Source of the DNA: Pedobacter foliorum
GTDB taxonomy: Bacteria; Bacteroidota; Bacteroidia; Sphingobacteriales; Sphingobacteriaceae
NCBI RefSeq assembly: GCF_013266735.1
Contig: NZ_JABSNU010000010.1
Location: 62,001-126,000, forward strand
Direction: 5' to 3'
DNA: 64,000 nucleotides
Positions 34,767 to 40,970 of the stretch are shown in pieces; within the stretch, counting starts at the first letter, position 1, and every line of letters begins with the position of its first letter. The notes under the pieces were generated by a model, which saw only the letters and a list, made by a program, of their open reading frames with translations, ran no database searches and was not told where the DNA came from. Made by a program: the position numbers and the translations under genes.

Positions 34767-34909
34767 CTATTTCTAGCTTCAACGGATCGTCATCCTGAAT
34801 TTCCTCGTCATCCTGAATTTATTTCAGGACCTCGCAAGAGAAAATCGGACTAGCGAGTGCGAGGTCCTGAAATAAATTCAGGATGACGATCGATTAAAAC
34901 TAGAAATAG
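34767..34909. repeat. palindrome family copy E with nested outer arms
   Basis: The core palindrome is 34806-34888. An 18-bp left duplication CGTCATCCTGAATTTCCT (34788-34805) precedes it, and outer arms CTATTTCTAG (34767-34776) and CTAGAAATAG (34900-34909) extend the structure to 143 bp. It lies between two genes read in the same direction. Confidence 0.85.
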
Positions 34910-34933
34910 AAAAAAATATATAACAATAAAAAC

Positions 34934-36388
34934 ATGACTGAAGATAAGTTAAACTCATCAACAGATAATTCTAGACGAAACTTTATTAAAACCAGCGCGC
35001 TTGCAGCCGCTGGTTTTATGATTGTACCCCGACACGTGTTGGGTGGAAAAGGATTTTTAGCACCTAGCGACAGACTAATGGTTGCGGGTGTAGGTGTTGG
35101 TGGAAAAGGTGAAAGTGATTTAGAGAATATTTATAAAGGTGGCAAATCAGAAATCGCATTCTTATGCGATGTTGATGATAGGAGAGCTGCCGGATCTGTT
35201 AAAAGATTCCCAAAGGCGAAGTATTACAAAGACTATCGCCAGATGCTTGATAAGGAAGCTAAAAATATTGATGGTGTAGTGGTATCAACCCCAGATCATA
35301 ATCATGCTATGATTGCTATGGCTGCAATGCAGCTTGGTAAGCATGTGTATGTTCAAAAGCCATTGAGTCATGATATTTATGAGGCGCGTCAATTAACCGA
35401 AGCTGCAAAGCGCTATAAGGTTGTTACTCAAATGGGAAATCAGGGTGCTTCTGGTGATGGTGTAAGACAATTGAAAGATTGGTGTGATGCCGGTTTAATA
35501 GGTAAGGTACATACGGTATATTGCTGGACTGACCGTCCGGTTTGGCCTCAGGGTATTTCGTGGCCTTCAACTAACGGGGTTGTGCCTAAAGAACTGGATT
35601 GGGATTTATGGTTAGGCAGTGCCCCATATAAACCTTATATCGAGAAAATGGTTCCGTTTAACTGGAGAGGTTGGTGGGACTATGGTACAGGTGCAATTGG
35701 CGATATGGGTTGTCACCTTGTGGAACCACCTTTTACAATTTTAGGATTAGATACTCCTATGGATGTTCAGTGCAGCGTAGGTAGTGTTTATGTTGATGAA
35801 TTTCAAAGAGGTTATTTCCCTGAAAGTTGTCCTCCGTCAAGTCATGTTATCATGACCTTTAAAGAAACTAAAAAGACTAAAGGCGATTTACAACTTCACT
35901 GGATGGATGGTGGTATTAAGCCTGTACGTCCTGTTGAGTTAGGTCCAAATGAAGCATTTGGAGACAATGGGGTTCTATTTGAAGGTACTAAAGGAAAAAT
36001 GATCTGTGATGTTTACGGCTCTAATCCTAGGTTATTACCTTTATCTAGAAACGCTGAAGATCACACTAAAAAGAAAACTCCTCGTGTTCCGGGTGGTGAA
36101 GATGGTCATTATACACAGTGGGCTGAGGCGGCAATTGCAGGTTACGGAAAAATGGAATTAAGTTCTCCATTTGAAATAGCTGGTCCGCTTACAGAAACTT
36201 TGTTAATAGGAAATTTGGCCATCAGAGGAACTGATGTTCAGAGAAAAAATGCTGATGGCGGTATCAGTTATCCTGGCAGAGATATTAAGTTGATCTGGGA
36301 TAAGGCAAACCTTAAGGTTACTAACTTTGATGAAGTGAATCAATTTATTAAACGTAATTATCGTTCAGGATGGAGTCTGGGAGTGTAA
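34934..36388 (+). CDS. Tat-exported Gfo/Idh/MocA-family oxidoreductase
   Basis: A 484-residue protein with a Tat signal (SRRNFIKTSALAAAGF, twin Arg at 14-15) and the Rossmann signature VAGVGVGGKGESD, then VSTPDHNHAMIAM and VQKPLSHD, where the usual EKP has become QKP (the Lys is kept). The C-terminal domain contains LDWDLWLGSAPYKPY and GTGAIGDMGCHL. It is related to the protein at 29944, and longer by an internal insertion. It overlaps the next gene by 19 bases, so translation is probably coupled. Confidence 0.9.
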   Translation: MTEDKLNSSTDNSRRNFIKTSALAAAGFMIVPRHVLGGKGFLAPSDRLMVAGVGVGGKGESDLENIYKGGKSEIAFLCDVDDRRAAGSVKRFPKAKYYKDYRQMLDKEAKNIDGVVVSTPDHNHAMIAMAAMQLGKHVYVQKPLSHDIYEARQLTEAAKRYKVVTQMGNQGASGDGVRQLKDWCDAGLIGKVHTVYCWTDRPVWPQGISWPSTNGVVPKELDWDLWLGSAPYKPYIEKMVPFNWRGWWDYGTGAIGDMGCHLVEPPFTILGLDTPMDVQCSVGSVYVDEFQRGYFPESCPPSSHVIMTFKETKKTKGDLQLHWMDGGIKPVRPVELGPNEAFGDNGVLFEGTKGKMICDVYGSNPRLLPLSRNAEDHTKKKTPRVPGGEDGHYTQWAEAAIAGYGKMELSSPFEIAGPLTETLLIGNLAIRGTDVQRKNADGGISYPGRDIKLIWDKANLKVTNFDEVNQFIKRNYRSGWSLGV

Positions 36389-37452
36389 ATCTTCGTGTTT
36401 TAGTAGTTGGCTGTGGCAACATGGGAAAGTCTCATGCTACCGCCTATCATAATCTAGATGGCTTTGAGATTTGTGGAATTGTTTCTACAGGTGAGAGCAA
36501 ATATGTATTGAATGAAAAGTTGGGTGGTGGTTATCCCTTGTTCAGCGATTATTACGAAGCGCTAGAGGCTACAAAGCCTGATGCTGTGTGCATTTCTACT
36601 TATCCGGATACTCACGAAGCTTTTGCGATTAAAGCCTTTGAGAGCGGCTGTCATGTGTTTATAGAGAAACCCCTGGCTGATTCGGTAGAAGGAGCAGAGC
36701 GCGTTGCAGAAGCGGCTAGAAAAGCAGGTAAGAAATTGGTTGTTGGTTATATCTTGCGTTATCACCCTTCGTGGGAGAAATTCATTGAGCTTTCGCAGCA
36801 AATGGGTAAGCCACTTGTAATGCGAATGAACCTGAATCAACAAAGTCATGGCCCTAAATGGACCGTACATCGTAATTTAATGAAAAGCTTGAGTCCGATA
36901 GTGGATTGTGCTGTACATTATATTGATGTAATGTGTCAGATGACAAGGTCTAAGCCGGTTCAGGTAAGCGCTATTGGTGCCAGACTAACTGATGAAATAC
37001 CGGATTGGAATTATAACTACGGACAGCTTCAAATTCGTTTTGAGGATGGCTCTGTAGGTTGGTATGAAGCAGGGTGGGGACCAATGGTTAGTGATAATGC
37101 CTTTTTTATTAAGGATGTTTTTGGGCCAAAAGGTGCTGTATCTATAGTTGCTAAAGAGGCATCAAAGTCGGGTAATTCTGATTCGATAGATTCTCATACC
37201 AAAACAGAAGCTATAAAAGTTCATTATGCTGATCTGGATAAGGATGATGAATTTGCCAGGGCTAATGAGTGGGTTGATCTTACAGATGAGCCCGATCATC
37301 AGGAATTGTGCAACCGTGAGCAGCGTTTTTTCTTGAAAGCGATTAGGGAAAATCTTGACCTTACTGATGCTACTGAGGATGCTGTAAACAGCCTGAGAAT
37401 CGCGTTTGCATGCGATGAATCGGTAAAAACAGGACAAATGGTAGTGCTATAG
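36370..37452 (+). CDS. cytoplasmic Gfo/Idh/MocA-family oxidoreductase
   Basis: A 360-residue enzyme with no signal peptide, so it is probably cytosolic: LVVGCGNMGKSHATAYH (nucleotide loop), STYPDTHEAFA, FIEKPLAD (EKP motif) and LVVGYILRYHPSWEKF, then a C-terminal sheet with DCAVHYIDVMCQ. It reads from an ATG inside the end of the upstream gene. The cluster thus pairs two exported oxidoreductases with one internal one, which suits oxidation outside and reduction inside the cell, but this flow is inference. Confidence 0.9.
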   Translation: MESGSVNLRVLVVGCGNMGKSHATAYHNLDGFEICGIVSTGESKYVLNEKLGGGYPLFSDYYEALEATKPDAVCISTYPDTHEAFAIKAFESGCHVFIEKPLADSVEGAERVAEAARKAGKKLVVGYILRYHPSWEKFIELSQQMGKPLVMRMNLNQQSHGPKWTVHRNLMKSLSPIVDCAVHYIDVMCQMTRSKPVQVSAIGARLTDEIPDWNYNYGQLQIRFEDGSVGWYEAGWGPMVSDNAFFIKDVFGPKGAVSIVAKEASKSGNSDSIDSHTKTEAIKVHYADLDKDDEFARANEWVDLTDEPDHQELCNREQRFFLKAIRENLDLTDATEDAVNSLRIAFACDESVKTGQMVVL

Positions 37453-37514
37453 TCATTTTTATTAACAATCATGCTAGAATGTGGAAAAAATGATGGCAGA
37501 TTCTTAAACATTGA

Positions 37515-37545
37515 TTTGGTGCAAATCCAATAATTATTACCTTTA
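37515..37545 (+). promoter_or_regulatory. promoter of the histone H1-like gene
   Basis: TTTG (37515-37518), 19 bases, then TACCTTTA (37538-37545), one mismatch from TAnnTTTG. It would start transcription near 37552, about 37 bases before ATG 37589. Confidence 0.55.
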
Positions 37546-37588
37546 GAGCGTTATATCAAATATTTTAAAATCTTAACTTAAGAAAAAC

Positions 37589-37765
37589 ATGGAAAAATTT
37601 TCAAAACTAAAAGAACTAATTGCTGGAATCGAAGCTGATGCAGACAAATTTTATAATTCAGGTAACGGCGCAGCTGGTACTAGAGTTCGTAAAGCAATGC
37701 AAGATCTAAAAGGACTTGCTCAGGATATCCGTACTGAGGTTACTGAGAAGAAAAATGCTAAATAG
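37589..37765 (+). CDS. histone H1-like (Hc1-type) small basic protein
   Basis: A 58-residue protein too short for most ORF filters. Sequence order: MEKFSKLKELIAGIEADADKF-type helix, an SGNGAAGTR turn, and a second helix RKAMQDLKGLAQDIRTEV, ending in a Lys-rich tail. This is the short Bacteroidota protein annotated as histone H1-like, thought to be a nucleoid-associated DNA-binding protein by its similarity to chlamydial Hc1. It has its own promoter (37515-37545) and a strong terminator (37784-37815), so it is a single-gene unit. Confidence 0.85.
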   Translation: MEKFSKLKELIAGIEADADKFYNSGNGAAGTRVRKAMQDLKGLAQDIRTEVTEKKNAK

Positions 37766-37783
37766 TATTATTTGAATTATATG

Positions 37784-37815
37784 AAAGGCCTGCAAGAAAT
37801 TGCAGGCCTTTTTTG
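37784..37815 (+). terminator. intrinsic terminator of the histone H1-like gene
   Basis: Stem AAAGGCCTGCAA / TTGCAGGCCTTT with a GAAA loop, continuing into a run of T. Starts 19 bases after the stop codon. Confidence 0.9.
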
Positions 37816-37819
37816 TTTT

Positions 37820-37853
37820 AAGAGGGTATCCAAAATAAGAGGGTATCCAAAAA
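37820..37853. repeat. two 17-bp tandem units left of palindrome copy F
   Basis: AAGAGGGTATCCAAAAT (37820-37836) and AAGAGGGTATCCAAAAA (37837-37853), directly before the copy F arm. Confidence 0.85.
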
Positions 37854-37854
37854 A

Positions 37855-37953
37855 GGCAAGATCGTTATCCTGAATTCATTTCAGGACCTCACACTAGTTG
37901 AGCTTTCTTTCTCTTTAGAGGTCCTGAAATGAATTCAGGATAACGATCTTGCC
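37855..37953. repeat. palindrome family copy F (variant with matched arm changes)
   Basis: A 99-bp inverted repeat, left arm GGCAAGATCGTTATCC and right arm GGATAACGATCTTGCC. It differs from other copies by C to T (GTCATCC to GTTATCC) and T to C (TTTATT to TTCATT), and each change is matched in the opposite arm. Confidence 0.9.
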
Positions 37954-38055
37954 TCTTTATTTATTTACAACCTCAGGCAACCAAGTTGCTTTGCACTTCG
38001 TATTTAGGAGATATAAGTTCATTAGAACTTAAACCAGGCAGTAGCTCCTTTAATC

Positions 38056-38610
38056 ATGAACAGCAAAACAAAAATACTCCGACTCTTGGTGGCGTTCCTG
38101 CTACTAAACTTTAGTGCCAATGCACAGAATTTTTTAAGTAAGAATTTAAGGATAGGCTTGTTCTCATCAACACCTCTTGAAGACATTAGGGCGGTAAGTG
38201 ATAACGGTAGCGCTGTACTTGTTGCCAAAAGCAGAGAAATTGCTGTTCAACTTAATGTTAAGACTCTAGAGTTTGATCGTAAGCTGATGCAGGAACACTT
38301 TAACGAGAATTACATTGAAAGTGATAAATATCCTTATGCAAAGTTTAAAGGGGTAATAGATCAGCCGGTAGATTTTAGTAAAGATGGTGATTATGCGGTA
38401 ACAGTAACAGGTGTACTATCTGTACACGGGGTGGATAAAAAACGTACAATTCCAGGGAAAGTAACAATAAGTAATGGGGTTGTACAAATCAGTACTGAGT
38501 TTAAAGTTGCTTGTGTAGATCATGATATTAAAATACCAAAACTGGTGTTTACCAAGATTGCAGAGTTCATCACCATAAAAGCAGAAGGCAAATTGAATCC
38601 ATTAAAATAA
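38056..38610 (+). CDS. YceI-like secreted protein
   Basis: A 184-residue exported protein (signal peptide ends NFSANAQ). The mature part has the YceI lipocalin-like pattern: alternating strands, a DRKLMQEHFNENYIESDKYPYAKFKG segment typical of YceI (MN..Y.ES.KYP.I.F), then a VTGVLSVHGVDKKRTIPG strand pair. YceI proteins bind isoprenoid or other lipids in the periplasm. First gene of a three-gene unit; the next starts 8 bases after its stop. Confidence 0.85.
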   Translation: MNSKTKILRLLVAFLLLNFSANAQNFLSKNLRIGLFSSTPLEDIRAVSDNGSAVLVAKSREIAVQLNVKTLEFDRKLMQEHFNENYIESDKYPYAKFKGVIDQPVDFSKDGDYAVTVTGVLSVHGVDKKRTIPGKVTISNGVVQISTEFKVACVDHDIKIPKLVFTKIAEFITIKAEGKLNPLK

Positions 38611-38618
38611 CCAAACTC

Positions 38619-39557
38619 ATGAATAAGATTAAATATTTACTCATTTCCTTTTCGCTTTTTACACTGCATGCCCAGGCTCAAGAAGCGGACTCATTATTGA
38701 AAGCTTTGGATAGTGGAGCTGTGGCTACCACAGTAGATGCAGCCTTTAAATCAACTCACGTTGTGTTGTCTCACTCGAGCGAAACACAGAAGAAGCACGA
38801 CCTTGATCTTAGGATTCGTCACCATTTTGGCGATATCGGTGGTCGTTTCGGAAGCGCCCACACGCTATATGGCTTGGATGTAGCTTCCGATTTATTTATA
38901 GGACTGGACTATGGTGTATCAGATAGGTTTACCGTTGCAGTTGGAAGAAGTAAACAAGATGAACTCTATAATTTTTCGGGTAAGTACAGGCTTTTGAGAC
39001 AGAAAACCAATGAGTCTATGCCTATTAATATGACCCTTTTTGCACAGATGGGCTGGGTTGCAAGAGAACCGCTGAGTGATAGTGAGTTTGCAAAATATAG
39101 TGACAGGTTCTCGTATTTCTTTCAATCTATTATATCCCGTAAGCTGTCGTCAAGACTTTCATTACAGGTAATGCCCGCTCTTTTAATAAGAAGGGCTCCT
39201 GAGGATACTAGAGACCCTGAGAACCTCTTTTCTGTGGGCTTTGCTGGAAGGATGAAAATAACAAAACGACTTTCTTTTATTGCAGATTATACCGTGGTAA
39301 ATGGATTATCGAGACCTAAGGATTTAACGCAGGCTTACTACAATCCATTTGGTGTTGGTCTTGAAATAGAAACAGGTGGTCATATTTTCTCTTTAAACTT
39401 TATGAATTCTGAATATATAGTTGAAAATAATTTTATTCCAAATACTAAGAAATCATGGAGTAAAGGTGGGGTGCGTTTTGGCTTTACCATATCAAGAAAT
39501 TTTACCCTGTTTAAGTCTAAAAACGAGGATCCAGATAAGAAATCAAAAATTTACTAA
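38619..39557 (+). CDS. DUF5777-type outer-membrane beta-barrel protein
   Basis: A 312-residue exported protein (signal peptide ends LHAQAQ). Alternating amphipathic strands fill the mature part: DLRIRHHFGDIGGRFG, SDLFIGLDYGVSDRFTVAVG, RLSFIADYTVVNG and HIFSLNFMNSEYI, the family pattern of DUF5777, predicted outer-membrane barrels. Function unknown. It lies between the YceI-like and Rieske genes (8 and 17 bases away), so the three form an operon. Confidence 0.8.
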   Translation: MNKIKYLLISFSLFTLHAQAQEADSLLKALDSGAVATTVDAAFKSTHVVLSHSSETQKKHDLDLRIRHHFGDIGGRFGSAHTLYGLDVASDLFIGLDYGVSDRFTVAVGRSKQDELYNFSGKYRLLRQKTNESMPINMTLFAQMGWVAREPLSDSEFAKYSDRFSYFFQSIISRKLSSRLSLQVMPALLIRRAPEDTRDPENLFSVGFAGRMKITKRLSFIADYTVVNGLSRPKDLTQAYYNPFGVGLEIETGGHIFSLNFMNSEYIVENNFIPNTKKSWSKGGVRFGFTISRNFTLFKSKNEDPDKKSKIY

Positions 39558-39574
39558 ACTAAAATCAAAAAATT

Positions 39575-40033
39575 ATGGAACGTGAGGAATTTATCAAATC
39601 ATTAGGGTTGGGTCTTGCACTGGTTTGCACAGGATCATGTTTTTCGGGTTGTGGGAAAAGTGGGGGTGGACCTGAAAACAAACCAGACCCAGGAGCAGGT
39701 GGCGGAGATAATAACAAAGCTACTGTGGATCTTGCTACTCAATTAAAGGCTATTGGTGACCAGGCAAAAGCTAACGGTGTACTGTTTTTCAGAATTGCTG
39801 CCGGTAATACTACAGCTGCTTTTGTAGCTACTGAAGCTATTTGTCCTCACCAAGGTGGCGATTTAGTATGGAAACAAACTGATAATTTCATACAATGTCA
39901 ATTGCATTTTTCTGAATATTCAACAAGTGGAAGTATACTTCAGGGGCCACAAGGGTCATCTGGGAACACCAGAACATTAAAAATATATAGTACTGCCATT
40001 AGCGGAACAAAACTTACAGCTACAATTGCGTAG
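39575..40033 (+). CDS. Rieske [2Fe-2S] domain lipoprotein
   Basis: A 152-residue protein with a hydrophobic start and Cys residues near CTGSCFSGCGKSG (probable lipobox), a Gly/Pro-rich linker, and a Rieske domain. The two cluster-binding boxes are CPHQGGDL and CQLHFSEYS, that is Cys-His in both. It would carry electrons in the periplasm. Together with YceI and the DUF5777 barrel it suggests a periplasmic redox function with a lipid partner, an inference from gene order. Confidence 0.85.
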   Translation: MEREEFIKSLGLGLALVCTGSCFSGCGKSGGGPENKPDPGAGGGDNNKATVDLATQLKAIGDQAKANGVLFFRIAAGNTTAAFVATEAICPHQGGDLVWKQTDNFIQCQLHFSEYSTSGSILQGPQGSSGNTRTLKIYSTAISGTKLTATIA

Positions 40034-40054
40034 TTGATGGGAGAGGGAGATAGC

Positions 40055-40098
40055 GAGGCCACCGAAATGATATTTCATTTTTGTGGCCTTCATTTCTT
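40055..40098 (+). terminator. terminator after the Rieske gene
   Basis: Stem AGGCCAC (40056-40062) / GTGGCCT (40083-40089), with a further AAATGA/TCATTT pair in the loop, then a T-rich stretch. Confidence 0.75.
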
Positions 40099-40218
40099 TT
40101 AATGAAAATATTTATTTGAGTTTTTAGTTAATTCTTGGTACGATATGTGTAAATTGTATAGTATTATTCGGCTACTAACAGCAGGGTAATTAAGATTAAT
40201 CAGCTATTTAAAAAAGTT

Positions 40219-40851
40219 ATGAAAAAACTACTTTCACTAATTGCCATCTTGAGCTTCTGTGTGAGCTTAGGTATGGCTCAAACTGTTGAAACCGCAACTG
40301 CTAAAAAGGTGGCAACAGCAAAAGCTAAAAAAGAAACTTCGAAAGCAAAAGAAACCGCGGCTGATGCAAAGAAGGAAGCTGCAAAGGCTAAGGCTGACGC
40401 GAAAAAAGAAGCAACTGCTGCAAAAAAAGATGCAACAGTTAAGGTTAAAAAAGAAGCAACTACAGTAAAAACCGAAGCCAAAGTTACAACCACAGCTGCA
40501 GGAGTTAAGTTAAAAAAAGATGGTACACCTGATAAAAGATTTGCAAAAACTGCCGCTGCAGCAAGTGATGTGAAGCTTAAAAAAGACGGTACGCCTGACA
40601 AACGTTTTTCAGCAACAGCTGCTAAAGAAAAAGTAGAGGCTCCTGTAAAGGAAACTAAAACAACCGTAACAGCTGCTAAGAAACAAACAACAACTGCGGT
40701 TACCACTGCAGCTAATAAAGATTATAAACCAACTATTGATAAAGCCTTAAAAGGTCCGAATTCGGAGGTTGTTTATACCGGCCCACGTGGAGGTAAATAT
40801 TACATCAACAAAAACGGTAATAAAACTTATATTAAAAAAGAAGCTCAATAG
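40219..40851 (+). CDS. secreted Lys/Ala-rich protein with PBCV-basic-adaptor-like C-terminus
   Basis: A 210-residue protein with a signal peptide (VSLGMAQ), then a very basic low-complexity region of KAKK/AAKK units (about 20-100), two copies of LKKDGTPDKRF (about 96 and 116), another basic stretch, and a C-terminal domain EVVYTGPRGGKYYINKNGNK. The end resembles the PBCV-specific basic adaptor domain (PF08789), found in basic proteins of viruses and bacteria. The protein would be strongly cationic outside the cytoplasm; it may bind nucleic acid or cell-wall polymers, but this is not shown. Confidence 0.65.
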   Translation: MKKLLSLIAILSFCVSLGMAQTVETATAKKVATAKAKKETSKAKETAADAKKEAAKAKADAKKEATAAKKDATVKVKKEATTVKTEAKVTTTAAGVKLKKDGTPDKRFAKTAAAASDVKLKKDGTPDKRFSATAAKEKVEAPVKETKTTVTAAKKQTTTAVTTAANKDYKPTIDKALKGPNSEVVYTGPRGGKYYINKNGNKTYIKKEAQ

Positions 40852-40890
40852 TTAATCTATTAAGCTTCTTTCATCTCTTTGATGACACTC

Positions 40891-40923
40891 ATCGTCATTC
40901 TGAAACAAATTCAGAATGGCGAT
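40891..40923. repeat. minimal palindrome (copy G), likely bidirectional terminator
   Basis: ATCGTCATTCTGAA-ACAAA-TTCAGAATGGCGAT, a single hairpin of 14 bp with one wobble pair. It looks like one arm of the family folded on itself. It lies between the convergent Lys/Ala-rich and PNGase F-like genes. Confidence 0.75.
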
Positions 40924-40970
40924 TTTGCTTTTTCGACGTATTTTTTTGTATTCCTACATCATCTTTTATA

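Noticed and set aside
11301..37953. CRISPR array or IS ends
   Set aside because: The repeats are isolated, not evenly spaced, with no spacers of uniform length and no cas or transposase gene.
40278..40706. Leftward 142-residue hydrophobic frame
   Set aside because: Antisense of the Lys/Ala-rich gene: Ala/Lys codons read backwards give Phe/Ala/Ser. No start site or family.
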